DNA of 64,000 nucleotides from Chloroflexota bacterium (lineage in GTDB: Bacteria > Chloroflexota > Anaerolineae > Aggregatilineales > J027), in NCBI GenBank assembly GCA_016234595.1, contig JACRBG010000007.1, positions 1 to 64,000 of the forward strand, given 5' to 3'. Below are positions 44,341 through 53,676 of the stretch, one piece after another (within the stretch, counting starts at the first letter, position 1; each line of letters begins with the position of its first letter). The notes beneath the pieces were generated by a model. It was not told where the DNA came from, ran no database searches, and was given only the letters and a program-made list of their open reading frames with translations. The position numbers and the translations under genes are program-made.

Positions 44341-45804
44341 TTAGTCAAAGCGGATGCGCGGGTCTAGCCATGTGTAAATGATGTCCACCATAATGTTCCC
44401 GATAATCAAGAACACTGAGTAGAGGGTGGTCAATGCCATAATCGTAGTATAGTCGCGGGCCGACACACTGGTCACAAACGATTGGCCGAGGCCGGGGATG
44501 ACGAAAATACGCTCTACGACGAATGTTCCGGTCAACACCGCCGCCAATAGTGGCCCTAAAATGGTTGCTACTGGAATCAGTGAGTTCTTGAGGGCATGGA
44601 TGTAAATAACCGAACGTTCCCGTAACCCTTTGGCGCGGGCAGTGCGGATATAGTCTTCACCCAAGACCTGCAACAAACTGGCACGGGTCAAACGGGCGAT
44701 CCCCGCGCTCATGCCTGTTCCTAAGGCGACCATCGGCAAGATCAAACCTTTGAGATAAGCTGTGCTAAAGATGTCTTCGCGCCAGACCTTAGGTGTTGGG
44801 GTGGGTAGCCATTTTAGCTCGACCGCAAAAACGATAATCATGATAGGTGCTAACACAATCGCGGGGACAGATTGCAGTAGGATGGCCGAGAAGCTGGCCG
44901 CATAGTCTATTGCCGAGTTGTGATAGATAGCAGCCAACACCCCCAACGGAATTCCCATCAAGAAGCCAAAAACTACTGAATAGAGACCAATCTGCATCGA
45001 AACAGGCAGACGATTTTTGATTTCGTCAATCACCTGTGTGTTTTCCTGCAACTGGGCGATATTCAAGGAGGGGCCAAAGTCGAGGCGCAGGACGCCCCAA
45101 ATGTAATTCCAAAATTGTGAATCGAATGGGTCACTTGTCCAAGCAGTTCGCTCTTCATTGAAAATCGCGTTGACTGTACCCCCTGTGGTGATGCAGTTGT
45201 GGCGTTTAGCAAAGATTGACCAACCGGGCATTTGGAAATAGCGGCGGCAGTTTTCAACATAACCGGTCAAATATTCCGATTCATAGTGAATGGTCGTGTA
45301 ATTCCCTGTATATGAGGAGAAAACACTACCTGCTGATGGGACACCGGAGAGTGATGCCATCATTGTGGTCACCGCATTGGTGGTTTGGATGGCCTGACCG
45401 GTCTTGTTCGACCACTCACGGTAGGGGTACTGTACGTATTCAACGTATTCTTGTTTTTGATCATCCCAACGATGCAAGGTGTACTCACTTGAGAAGGAAA
45501 TCCCCGAATCTTTTAGTTCAGGATAACTGCCTGCCTCAGGCGTTCCAAAACCACCCTTGAGATAGATGGTTTGACCCCAAGAGGTATCAGCGCCTTTTCC
45601 ATCCGTGGGGGAGTCGAAGAACAGCGCCTTGTGCAAACCATAACGCTGATTCAGTTGTTCCCGCACATGCTGAGGCATGGGGCGTTGATTAACCGCATCA
45701 AATGGGCCACCCGGCAGTGAGTGTGACATACCAAAGGTGAAGACCATAATCGCAAATAGCACGGGGATAGCAGCCAGCAAACGCCGAAATAGGAATTTCA
45801 GCAT
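44341..45804 (-). CDS. oppB: OppB-type oligopeptide/dipeptide ABC permease with large external insertion
   Basis: 487 residues from ATG 45804 (GGGGAG upstream, and the sequence then starts MLKFLFRRLLAAIPVLF as in the family); a start at 45861 would add 19 residues. Normal family length is about 310-340. The excess is an insertion of roughly 165 residues between YGLHKALF and FWNYIWGVLRLDFGPS, placed in the first external loop. The C-terminal permease core is intact (GTGMSAGIARLTRASLLQVLGEDYIRTARAKGL). Last gene of the operon. Confidence 0.9.
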   Translation of the reverse strand: MLKFLFRRLLAAIPVLFAIMVFTFGMSHSLPGGPFDAVNQRPMPQHVREQLNQRYGLHKALFFDSPTDGKGADTSWGQTIYLKGGFGTPEAGSYPELKDSGISFSSEYTLHRWDDQKQEYVEYVQYPYREWSNKTGQAIQTTNAVTTMMASLSGVPSAGSVFSSYTGNYTTIHYESEYLTGYVENCRRYFQMPGWSIFAKRHNCITTGGTVNAIFNEERTAWTSDPFDSQFWNYIWGVLRLDFGPSLNIAQLQENTQVIDEIKNRLPVSMQIGLYSVVFGFLMGIPLGVLAAIYHNSAIDYAASFSAILLQSVPAIVLAPIMIIVFAVELKWLPTPTPKVWREDIFSTAYLKGLILPMVALGTGMSAGIARLTRASLLQVLGEDYIRTARAKGLRERSVIYIHALKNSLIPVATILGPLLAAVLTGTFVVERIFVIPGLGQSFVTSVSARDYTTIMALTTLYSVFLIIGNIMVDIIYTWLDPRIRFD

Positions 45805-45915
45805 ACTGGCTCCCCCTAGCGCCCCAACGATTGTATTTAGAACATCGGTAATGGCTTTCATAGTTTTATTCTCAGTGCCCTTTCAGACTAAGCCTGTTTA
45901 ATGATGGGCATAGGA

Positions 45916-47466
45916 TTAACCCCCAATCAGACCGTTGGTGGCGGGTTCTGATTGGAGTTCTTCGGTCGTAAATAGGCGTTCCTGAGACACCCAACCCGTT
46001 AGTTCGGGGGTGTCGCTGGCTTCATCGGCATTTTCGCAAGTGAGTTGATAGTAAACTGTTACTCCACCACCTGTAGCATCGGGGTTAACCTCAATCGTTA
46101 AAATGTGGGCTGTGGTATCCACTTTACAAGCCCCACTACTGCCACGATTGCTTCCCAGATAACCGGCTTCATCTTTGATATAGAAGCCAGCATTGGGGCC
46201 GTCACCAATAAAACCTTTTTCGGAAATTTGGACATCCGTCCCTACAAAGAACTTGACACCTGTCAGCACATAATCGTTGTAGACCCAGCCGGTTTTATCA
46301 GCGCATTCAATCTGATAGAAAAATTCACCAGTCACGAGGGTGGTCTGTTTGAGTTGCACAATCGTGTCAGTGGGGCATTCGCCAATCACATTGCTGTCAG
46401 TAGCAAATTCGGGGTTTTCTGTCATTGGAGCAGTCAATGGGACAACTGCCTCGGCTGTAGCGGTAGCATCTGTAGCGTCTGTACCATCAGTGGTACCTGT
46501 GTCGCCAGTATCCGAACTCTCGGCCCCAACAGCGGGTGCCGGGGTGGCGGGTTTAGGAACTTCAATCAGCACCAATGAGTCGGGGCGATAAAGAATTTCG
46601 ATTAGGTAGGTATCTTCTACCCAGCCCTGTAAGTCACCACAGGTGAGGTTATAGAAGGCGGTGTCACCAAGTCGTTGAATATTGTTGGTGGTAATCACGG
46701 TATTGGGGGCACATTCACCAATCGTATTGTCGGTGGTAGGTGCTTCCGGGGCATTGGTCACAGGCGCAGTTTCACCATCGGGGCGAATCATACCCAAACC
46801 ACCTGTACCGGGCAGAGGAAGTGGCCCAAACAAACGTTCCTGCTCCACCCAGCCAGCCCCGCCTGAACAGCGAATCAGATTCCAAATCTGACCTGTCTGC
46901 GGATCGCCAGCGGATTCGAGGACTTCAACGACTTCGTTGACTTGGCAGTTTATTTTTGGCCCCGGGGTAGGCGGCTTTTGACTAGAAATCGGGAAGAGAT
47001 CACCCTCAGCGCCTTCAGCGGTCGTTAATGCGCTTTCGCCGCGTGGGAAACGAACGGGTCCCATTAGCCGATTTTCATTAACCCATCCAACTGTACCGCC
47101 GCAAGCAATGAGATAATAGATGGTCTCAGGATTTAGGCGGCCAATATAGAGGACTTCTAGTTCGGTATCATATTCGCACGAACCACTTGCATTAATAACC
47201 CCTGCTGAAAGATCTTCGGGATTATTCGTCACGAAACATTGGCTTGCACCACCCCCCGTAGGACGTGGACAAAGCAACAAATCCGATAGTACATACTTGG
47301 CAGGATCGCTGGCGCTCGGTGCGGGCAATGGTGTGCCAGTTGGGGGCACGGGCGTGAATTCAAAAATGCCTAATGGATCAGGATCATCTGAATAACAAGC
47401 CAATGCAGCCATCAACAGGGCGATAATCACCAGCAAGGGTCTGGATAACTGCGACTTTCTCAACAC
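45916..47466 (-). CDS. Lipoprotein with five Cys-paired SH3-like repeats
   Basis: 516 residues from TTG 47466 (AGGAG upstream). Lipobox AALAC after a hydrophobic core, then a Pro/Ser linker. Five repeats follow, each with a Cys near the start, a second Cys before a GWV motif, and often ERLFGP: for example CQVNEVVEV...IRCSGGAGWVEQERLFGP. Low-complexity Thr/Ala/Asp linkers separate some of them. The plan is like bacterial SH3 domains with a disulfide or metal bridge in each. Embedded between oppC and oppB where a binding protein would normally sit. Confidence 0.8.
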   Translation of the reverse strand: MLRKSQLSRPLLVIIALLMAALACYSDDPDPLGIFEFTPVPPTGTPLPAPSASDPAKYVLSDLLLCPRPTGGGASQCFVTNNPEDLSAGVINASGSCEYDTELEVLYIGRLNPETIYYLIACGGTVGWVNENRLMGPVRFPRGESALTTAEGAEGDLFPISSQKPPTPGPKINCQVNEVVEVLESAGDPQTGQIWNLIRCSGGAGWVEQERLFGPLPLPGTGGLGMIRPDGETAPVTNAPEAPTTDNTIGECAPNTVITTNNIQRLGDTAFYNLTCGDLQGWVEDTYLIEILYRPDSLVLIEVPKPATPAPAVGAESSDTGDTGTTDGTDATDATATAEAVVPLTAPMTENPEFATDSNVIGECPTDTIVQLKQTTLVTGEFFYQIECADKTGWVYNDYVLTGVKFFVGTDVQISEKGFIGDGPNAGFYIKDEAGYLGSNRGSSGACKVDTTAHILTIEVNPDATGGGVTVYYQLTCENADEASDTPELTGWVSQERLFTTEELQSEPATNGLIGG

Positions 47467-47509
47467 CTGTAATCTCCTAGGTGAACTTCAAAAGGTATAT
47501 TCCAAAATC

Positions 47510-47568
47510 CCACAGTTCAAGGTTGAATCAGTAGGTAGGGGCAAAACATACCCCTACTCGAACTGTGG
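47510..47568. repeat. Long nested stem-loop between oppC and the SH3 lipoprotein gene
   Basis: Outer stem CCACAGTTC/GAACTGTGG (47510-47518 with 47560-47568) and inner stem GTAGGGG/CCCCTAC (47535-47541 with 47551-47557). No strong U-tract. Such a structure within an operon could lower or stabilise downstream message. Confidence 0.6.
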
Positions 47569-47578
47569 TAAGACGAAA

Positions 47579-48718
47579 TTATTTGCCGCGCAACCGGGGG
47601 TCAAGGGCGTCACGCAAGCCGTCACCAAAGAAGTTGAACGCAAGCGTGAGCAGCACCAAAGCCGCCGAGGGCACATAGATCATATGCCGATTTGAATAGA
47701 AGCCACCTTCTTGGCTGGCACGGCTGATCATTTCACCCCAGCTTGGTGTACCGGGCTGCACCCCCAAACCGATATAGCTCAAAAAGGCTTCGGCGAAGAT
47801 GTAACCGGGAATTGCCAATGTTTCGGCAACCAATAGTGGGCCAATGATGTTGGGCAGCAAGTGAACGAAGATAATGCGACGGTCACGTGCACCTACCGCA
47901 CGGGCAGCTTCTACAAATTCTTTTTCACGATAGGACAAGACCTGACCACGCGCCAAACGGGCGGTGCCGATCCAGCTTAACAAACCCAGCGCAATAAAGA
48001 GGAATAGCAGGCCGCCGAGATTTTTATTCATCTCTATGATGAACCCGACTAACCCGCTGGCATCTTCATATTTGCTAGAAATTTCGCGGAAGTAGACCTG
48101 CATGATGATGATAATGACCAAGCCGGGAATTCCGTAGAGGAAGTCCACAAAACGCATCATGATGTTGTCAATACGACCGCCATAGAAGCCAGAAATCATG
48201 CCATAAACCAGACCGAGTAGCAGACTGACCGATGATCCAACAAAGGCCACCGCAAGTGATACTTGGGCGCCATACACAGTTTGGGTCATCCAGTCCTTGC
48301 CACCGCCATCGCTCCCCAAGATATAGCACCACTGGCGCTGATTGGGGTCGGGGATTTCAACACGGCATGAGCCGGGGAAACGCGCACGTTGCTCTTCGCT
48401 CAAAAGCGAGCACCATGCTTTACCTTGATCCAGATTGTCGCGGGCACATTGGCCCGGTTCGGCATAGGGGTCAACGCGAGTCAACCCGGCTGGGTTAATG
48501 GTATGGCGAGCCTTAAAGCCTTTGGGTGCGTCCAGAAAACCAATGCTGGTCCACTGACTGGCCGTAAGTGCCATAAAAATGAAAAACGATATGATAAAAA
48601 ACGCAATCACCGCCATTTTATTGCGACGGAATTGGCGCAGCGCATCTCCCAATGGAGTCGAGCGCTTTGGATTTACGCTGTCTTCTTTCAACGTAATCGG
48701 TTTAGATGCTGCTGTCAT
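47579..48718 (-). CDS. oppC: OppC-type ABC permease with Cys-rich insertion
   Basis: 379 residues, ATG 48718 with GAGGAG 9 nt upstream. N-terminal OppC region (RRNKMAVIAFFIISFFIFMAL), then an insertion of about 50-60 residues with four cysteines (QCARDN, WCSLL, SCRVEI, QWCYILG) before the family motif that reads GSDGGGKDWMTQTVYGAQVS. The permease core follows with EAARAVGARDRRIIFVHLLPN. The four Cys in an external loop probably form two disulfides. Confidence 0.92.
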   Translation of the reverse strand: MTAASKPITLKEDSVNPKRSTPLGDALRQFRRNKMAVIAFFIISFFIFMALTASQWTSIGFLDAPKGFKARHTINPAGLTRVDPYAEPGQCARDNLDQGKAWCSLLSEEQRARFPGSCRVEIPDPNQRQWCYILGSDGGGKDWMTQTVYGAQVSLAVAFVGSSVSLLLGLVYGMISGFYGGRIDNIMMRFVDFLYGIPGLVIIIIMQVYFREISSKYEDASGLVGFIIEMNKNLGGLLFLFIALGLLSWIGTARLARGQVLSYREKEFVEAARAVGARDRRIIFVHLLPNIIGPLLVAETLAIPGYIFAEAFLSYIGLGVQPGTPSWGEMISRASQEGGFYSNRHMIYVPSAALVLLTLAFNFFGDGLRDALDPRLRGK

Positions 48719-48787
48719 GAAAAATGCTCCTCAAAAACGATGAATGGAAACGGACTGTTGGCATAGTCACGGTTTCGACATTCTGCA

Positions 48788-49822
48788 CTAAGTAACTCGG
48801 TGGCAGGCTACCCAGTGACCCGGTAATACTTCAATCAATTCAGGGTCCCAGTCATAACATACGTCAATCGCTACTGGACAGCGCGTATTGAAGTTGCAGC
48901 CGACAGGTGGGTTGGCAGGGCTTGGTAAGTCACCCTTCAAAATAATGCGCTGACGACTCTCTTCCACCTCAGGGTCGGGTACGGGAACCGCCGACAAAAG
49001 GGCCTGAGTGTAAGGATGCAGCGGGTTGGTATAGAGTTCTTCACTCTCAGCCATCTCCACGATCTTGCCGAGATACATCACGGCTACACGGTCGCAAATG
49101 TGGCGTACCATGCTTAGGTCGTGGGCGATAAAGAGATAGGTCAGCCCCATATCACGCTGCAAGTCTTGTAGTAAATTCACTACCTGTGCTTGAATAGATA
49201 CATCCAGCGCCGAAATAGGTTCATCGCAGACGATAAACGATGGCTCAAGGGCCAAGGCGCGGGCAACCCCGATGCGTTGACGCTGACCACCGGAAAACTC
49301 ATGCGGATAGCGATTGGCAAAGAAGGGATTCAGACCCACCCTTTCCAACAGCTCTTCGACACGCTTTTGGCGATCTCTCTCACTGCCAATGCCATGTACC
49401 ACCAGCGGTTCACTGATAATGCGGCTGATGCTCATACGCGGGTTGAGCGAGGCATAGGGGTCTTGGAAGATAATCTGCATCTTGCGGCGCAGTTCGCGTA
49501 ATCCACTTCCCTTCAAAGTTGTCAGTTCGGTACCTTCAAAATTCACCGAACCAGCCGTCGCCCGATGCAGTTGTAGAATGGTACGGCCCGTGGTGGATTT
49601 GCCACAACCGCTTTCTCCCACCAACCCAAGGGTCTCACCTCGGAAAATATCGAAGTCGAGGCCATCAACGGCTTTAACAGCGGCAGTTTCACGCTGGAAG
49701 ATTAAACCACTTTTGATAGGAAAATGTTTTTTCAGACCCCGCACCGAGATAATGGCATCCCGCGTTGATTTTGTTTGGGCCGGGGCCGTATTCACTTTTT
49801 CACTTTTTGCTACGTTCGTCAT
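48788..49822 (-). CDS. oppF: Oligopeptide ABC transporter ATP-binding protein
   Basis: 344 residues. Walker [16 protein letters not shown], signature [17 protein letters not shown], Walker [16 protein letters not shown], and the C-terminal oligopeptide-type extension with CNFNTRCP and a GHWVACH end, known to carry an iron-sulfur cluster in some members. Starts 4 bp after oppD ends. Couples ATP hydrolysis to peptide uptake. Confidence 0.96.
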   Translation of the reverse strand: MTNVAKSEKVNTAPAQTKSTRDAIISVRGLKKHFPIKSGLIFQRETAAVKAVDGLDFDIFRGETLGLVGESGCGKSTTGRTILQLHRATAGSVNFEGTELTTLKGSGLRELRRKMQIIFQDPYASLNPRMSISRIISEPLVVHGIGSERDRQKRVEELLERVGLNPFFANRYPHEFSGGQRQRIGVARALALEPSFIVCDEPISALDVSIQAQVVNLLQDLQRDMGLTYLFIAHDLSMVRHICDRVAVMYLGKIVEMAESEELYTNPLHPYTQALLSAVPVPDPEVEESRQRIILKGDLPSPANPPVGCNFNTRCPVAIDVCYDWDPELIEVLPGHWVACHRVT

Positions 49823-49826
49823 ATAC

Positions 49827-50840
49827 CTAACCTTGCATTACCATCTCAGGCCGAGTTTGTTCGGCAGTGCGCACATCGACCCAGCACGACGCCAAATGTT
49901 CAGGATGTCCACCCTCGACTGAAACCAACGGAGGCATTTGGTCGAGGCATTTATTGATAACATAAGGACATCGCGGCGCAAAGGGGCAACCAGTCGGGGC
50001 TTTGCGCATGTCGGGTGGCGACCCTGTAATTGAAACGAGGTGTTGATTCTTTTGGTCGAGGCGGGGCAGTGAACTAATGAGGCCAAGTGTATAGGGGTGA
50101 CGTGTATCTTTGAAGAGTTCCTTCACCGGGCCACGTTCGACAATTAAGCCTGCATACATCACTTGCAAAGTATCTGCCAGACCAGCGACGACACCAAGGT
50201 CATGGGTGATCCAAATCATCGCCATGCCAATCTTATCACGCAGGCGGCGCACCAAATCGAGAATTTGAGCTTGAATGGTTACGTCGAGGGCGGTGGTTGG
50301 TTCGTCGGCAATCAGCAGTTGGGGGTTACAGGAAAGAGCCATCGCAATCATGGCACGTTGGCGCATCCCACCCGAAAATTGGTGTGGATAGTCTCCAAGG
50401 CGACGATCAGCCATTGGGATACCCACCATTTGTAATAGTTCGGTCGCGCGACGGCGGGCTTGTTCATTGTCCATCCCGAGGTGCAATTTTAAGGCTTCCG
50501 TAATTTGGCGACCAATGGTCAACACAGGGTTGAGCGAGGTCATTGGGTCTTGGAATACCATTGCAATTTCGGCCCCACGCACAAGACGCATTTGGTCACG
50601 CGATAATGAAAGCAGTTCGCGTCCACGAAAGTTAACATTGCCTTCAATGGTGGCAGGGGGGGAGGGAACTAGTCCCATGATGGAGAGGGCATGAACGCTT
50701 TTGCCGCTGCCGCTTTCGCCCACAACGCCGAGCGTTTCCCCTTCATGCAGGGTATACGAGACGCCATTAACGGCGTAAACCAAACCTTCTTGGGTACTAA
50801 AGCGGGTTTTGAGGTCTTTAACCTCCATTAACAGGGCCAA
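49827..50840 (-). CDS. oppD: Oligopeptide ABC transporter ATP-binding protein
   Basis: 337 residues from TTG 50840, which has AAGGAG 8 nt upstream; the nearest ATG is 12 nt further with poor spacing. Walker [13 protein letters not shown], signature [15 protein letters not shown], Walker [17 protein letters not shown], and C-terminal [14 protein letters not shown] typical of the OppD/DppD extension. First gene of the operon. Confidence 0.96.
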   Translation of the reverse strand: MALLMEVKDLKTRFSTQEGLVYAVNGVSYTLHEGETLGVVGESGSGKSVHALSIMGLVPSPPATIEGNVNFRGRELLSLSRDQMRLVRGAEIAMVFQDPMTSLNPVLTIGRQITEALKLHLGMDNEQARRRATELLQMVGIPMADRRLGDYPHQFSGGMRQRAMIAMALSCNPQLLIADEPTTALDVTIQAQILDLVRRLRDKIGMAMIWITHDLGVVAGLADTLQVMYAGLIVERGPVKELFKDTRHPYTLGLISSLPRLDQKNQHLVSITGSPPDMRKAPTGCPFAPRCPYVINKCLDQMPPLVSVEGGHPEHLASCWVDVRTAEQTRPEMVMQG

Positions 50841-51172
50841 AAGTTTAACTCCTTCTCGTTAAAACCATAATCCACGCAAGAACGAGAATGTTTATATTAA
50901 AATTGAACGGCGATTTTACGCGATGTTGCAAGCGACTGCAACAATTCCTAACTTTTAGGATGTTCGCAAATTTAGTTCGCTGCTAAATTCACAAGATTTA
51001 CTCGCTCACTTTAAGCAAAGTTCGACCCAGTTGTAATTCTGGCTAACTTTCAATCACAATTGAGTCTTTGAAAAGACTGTAAGGTGAAGTTGTTGCGGTT
51101 ATAATCTATCCTAAACACCTAATTGTAATTAAACCTGTACAATCTATCCAGTCGAAAGTAAAAATTCAAGGA
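50841..51172. other. 332-bp AT-rich gap between oppD and tsaE
   Basis: Divergent promoter region. It contains the oppD promoter candidate on the minus strand, a perfect -10 (TATAAT, 51100-51105) on the plus strand with no good -35, and the short repeated word AATCTATCC at 51103 and 51141. I see no gene or RNA in it. Confidence 0.5.
50913..50941 (-). promoter_or_regulatory. Promoter for the opp operon
   Basis: Minus strand -35 TTGCAG (50936-50941), 17-nt spacer, -10 TAAAAT (50913-50918). Predicted leader about 65-70 nt. Confidence 0.5.
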
Positions 51173-51667
51173 ATGCCCCAGCCCGCACTTCAAATTATTA
51201 GCCCAAATGCCCAATCCACTCGCCAACTAGGTCAGCAGTTAGGCCAATTATTGCTGCCGGGGGATGTGGTGTGTTTGGTGGGTGGTTTAGGCGCAGGCAA
51301 GACCACCTTTGCGGCTGGCATTGGGCAAGGTTGGGGCAGTACCAGCCGCTTAACCAGTCCCACCTATACGCTGGTACATGAACATCGTCGCCCAGCCGAT
51401 TCACAAACGCTCTATCATATGGATGCTTATCGTTTAGAAACCGCCGATGCCCTTGAATCGGTTGGTTTTGGCGACATCTGGGCGGGCAATGGCCCTATTT
51501 TGATTGAGTGGCCCGAACGCTTGGGCGACATGCTGCCTAGCGAGCGCCTTTGGATTGAAATTGAGGCTGAATCTGAATTGGATGAAAGTCAACGTACCCT
51601 GCGTTTTTGGGCACAGGGGCATCGCTTTGAACACTTGTTGGCAGATTTTGAAGCAGTCGGAAAGTAG
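51173..51667 (+). CDS. tsaE: tRNA t6A biosynthesis ATPase TsaE
   Basis: 164 residues. P-loop GGLGAGKTTFAAGI, then TSPTYTLVHEH and a C-terminal IEWPERLGD, all typical. Works with TsaB and TsaD to form threonylcarbamoyl-adenosine at position 37 of ANN-decoding tRNAs. AAGGA directly abuts the ATG, so the ribosome site is unusually close. Heads a co-directional group with tsaB, a rimI-like gene and UDG. Confidence 0.95.
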   Translation: MPQPALQIISPNAQSTRQLGQQLGQLLLPGDVVCLVGGLGAGKTTFAAGIGQGWGSTSRLTSPTYTLVHEHRRPADSQTLYHMDAYRLETADALESVGFGDIWAGNGPILIEWPERLGDMLPSERLWIEIEAESELDESQRTLRFWAQGHRFEHLLADFEAVGK

Positions 51668-51673
51668 GCAAAG

Positions 51674-52345
51674 GTGCTGCTGGCGATAGACACGGCCTCT
51701 CGGTCATTAAGCTTGGCGCTCTATGATGGACAGCAGCTATTGGCTGAACAAACATGGTATACGGCCAATCAACACAGCGTTGAACTACCGCCTGCCATCC
51801 ATCATGTGCTAAATCGTGCAGGCGTTCAGCCCCGCCAACTTACGGCCTTGGCTGTTGCACAGGGGCCGGGGTCATTTACAGGTTTGCGTATTGGCATTGG
51901 GGTGGCGAAGGGCTTGGCAATGGCGCAGAATATTCCCCTTATCCCCGTCATGACCCTAGATATTGTCGCGGCTGGAACCTCCTATTTTGAAGGGCCGCTA
52001 GTGGCGATTGTGCAGGCTGGGCGAGGGCGTATCAATTATGGGCAGTATCATTGGCAGACTGGTGAATGGCGGCAGGTCGGTGAGTTGCACAATGCGGCAT
52101 GGGCCGAGATGATTGCGCGGCTTGATGCACCTGCCACTCTCATTAACGGTGAACTAGACCCTGCTGGTGAGGCGTTGTTGATTGCCAGTGGCAAAGCTGT
52201 CACGCTGCTACCCCCAGCCTATCGGTTACGTCGGGCGGGCTTTCTGGCCCAAAAAGCATGGGGGCAAGTTCAGGCGGGGCACTCAATTCCCGCGGCTGAA
52301 GTCATGCCCATTTATTTGCAGACGGCAGGAGGTGCAGCGACATGA
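51674..52345 (+). CDS. tsaB: tRNA t6A biosynthesis protein TsaB
   Basis: 223 residues from GTG 51674. Sugar-kinase/actin-like fold with LLAIDTASRSLSLALYDG and GPGSFTGLRIGIGVAKGLA, the family marks. TsaB is the partner that dimerises with TsaD. Follows tsaE by 6 bp; its stop overlaps the next start by 4 bp. Confidence 0.93.
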   Translation: MLLAIDTASRSLSLALYDGQQLLAEQTWYTANQHSVELPPAIHHVLNRAGVQPRQLTALAVAQGPGSFTGLRIGIGVAKGLAMAQNIPLIPVMTLDIVAAGTSYFEGPLVAIVQAGRGRINYGQYHWQTGEWRQVGELHNAAWAEMIARLDAPATLINGELDPAGEALLIASGKAVTLLPPAYRLRRAGFLAQKAWGQVQAGHSIPAAEVMPIYLQTAGGAAT

Positions 52346-52983
52346 CGACCGAACCCCACCTTTTACGATCCATGATGCCAGCTGATGTTGACCAAGTATT
52401 GCAGATTGACCAGCTATCGTTTCCGGTGTCATGGTCAAAGGTGACGTTCCTGCATGAAATGAATGAAAACCCCAACGCCTATATGGGAGTCGTGCTGAAA
52501 TCGGAGCCTGTTCCTGAGGACAATTCTGGGCTTGGCATCATCCGTCGCTTATTGCACCCTAAAAGTATTGATACGGTGGTTGCCTATGCGGGTATGTGGA
52601 TTCATGGCCGCGAAGCCCACATTAGCACGATTGCCTCGCACCCCCAATTTCGGCGGCAGGGCTTCGGTGAATTGATGTTACTCGGCATGATTGGACGCGG
52701 TATTTGTTTAGGGGCGGATCACGTGGTGTTGGAAGTACGGATCGGCAACCTCACTGCCCAAAATTTGTATCGAAAATATGAATTTAGCGCGATAGGCTTT
52801 TATCCGCGTTATTATCATGATAACAACGAAGACGCCTTGTATATGGTGGCCCGTCCTTTGGATGAAGCCTATCAAACTCGATTACGTGGTCGGGCGACTT
52901 TATTGGCGGCACAAACGCCCTTTACCGATGAATTTTCCGGCTTGCATTTAGAGCAGGCCCTTACGACTAGTTCAAAGGAGTAG
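52342..52983 (+). CDS. GNAT N-acetyltransferase (RimI-like)
   Basis: 213 residues, longer than RimI (about 150). Acetyl-CoA motif ISTIASHPQFRRQGFGELMLLGMI and the VRIGNLTAQNLYRKYEFSAIGFYPRYYHDNNEDALYM end are typical of ribosomal-protein and N-terminal acetyltransferases. The extra length is a central insertion (about 45-75) and a C-terminal tail. Position behind tsaB is usual for rimI. Substrate not certain. Confidence 0.85.
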   Translation: MTTEPHLLRSMMPADVDQVLQIDQLSFPVSWSKVTFLHEMNENPNAYMGVVLKSEPVPEDNSGLGIIRRLLHPKSIDTVVAYAGMWIHGREAHISTIASHPQFRRQGFGELMLLGMIGRGICLGADHVVLEVRIGNLTAQNLYRKYEFSAIGFYPRYYHDNNEDALYMVARPLDEAYQTRLRGRATLLAAQTPFTDEFSGLHLEQALTTSSKE

Positions 52984-52989
52984 CAGTAC

Positions 52990-53643
52990 ATGGCTGAGAG
53001 TTTGCAAGAACGTCAAGCAGCGATGGAAAAAATCGCCGCCGAAATTCGCGCCTGCGAAAAATGCCAGTTGCATAAAGGGCGTACTAAAGCAGTGCCGGGG
53101 GATGGGCGTGTGAACGCCGAAATACTATTTGTGGGTGAGGGGCCGGGTTTTCATGAAGACCAACAAGGCCTGCCTTTTGTGGGGGCCTCTGGAAAATATT
53201 TGGAACAGTTGTTAGAACTCATTGGCCTAACGCGCAAGGATGTGTTTATCACCAATATTGTGCGTTGCCGTCCACCCCAAAATCGTGACCCCGAACGCAT
53301 CGAAATTGAAGCCTGTGAACCCTACCTTGACCGCCAAATTGCCATCATTCGACCTAAGATTATTGCTACGCTAGGGCGCTACAGCATGGCAAAATTCTTC
53401 CCCGACGGCAAGATTTCCAAAATTCATGGTGTACCCAAAAAAGAAGAGGGGCGAATTTATTATCCCCTGTTCCATCCAGCGGCAGTCTTGCGAAATCCGG
53501 CCCTGCGTGAGCCGATGGAAGAAGATTTTAAGCGCATGAAGAAGCTACTAGAGGAATTGAAAGCGTCTGAGCCTGATAATGACGATGACGCCCCACCGCC
53601 GCCACCCCCACCAGAAAAACCACAGCAGTTGTCGCTGTTCTAA
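52990..53643 (+). CDS. Type 4 uracil-DNA glycosylase with clamp-binding tail
   Basis: 217 residues. Removes uracil from DNA for base-excision repair. Iron-sulfur cysteines in CEKCQLHKGR and in CRPPQNRDPERIEIEAC, uracil-binding GEGPGFHEDQQGLPFVG, and the His motif HPAAVLRNP. A Pro-rich linker (PPPPPPPEKP) leads to the extreme C-terminus QQLSLF, which matches the bacterial beta-clamp-binding consensus QL(S/D)LF. Last gene of the tsaE group, followed by a strong terminator. Confidence 0.94.
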   Translation: MAESLQERQAAMEKIAAEIRACEKCQLHKGRTKAVPGDGRVNAEILFVGEGPGFHEDQQGLPFVGASGKYLEQLLELIGLTRKDVFITNIVRCRPPQNRDPERIEIEACEPYLDRQIAIIRPKIIATLGRYSMAKFFPDGKISKIHGVPKKEEGRIYYPLFHPAAVLRNPALREPMEEDFKRMKKLLEELKASEPDNDDDAPPPPPPPEKPQQLSLF

Positions 53644-53649
53644 AAATTG

Positions 53650-53676
53650 GGCGGGTCACCGACTCGCCTTTTTATT
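53650..53676 (+). terminator. Terminator after the tsaE-UDG group
   Basis: Stem GGCGGGT/ACTCGCC (one G-U), 5-nt loop, followed by TTTTTATTT. It overlaps the last codons of the convergent hypothetical gene at 53672. Confidence 0.8.
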
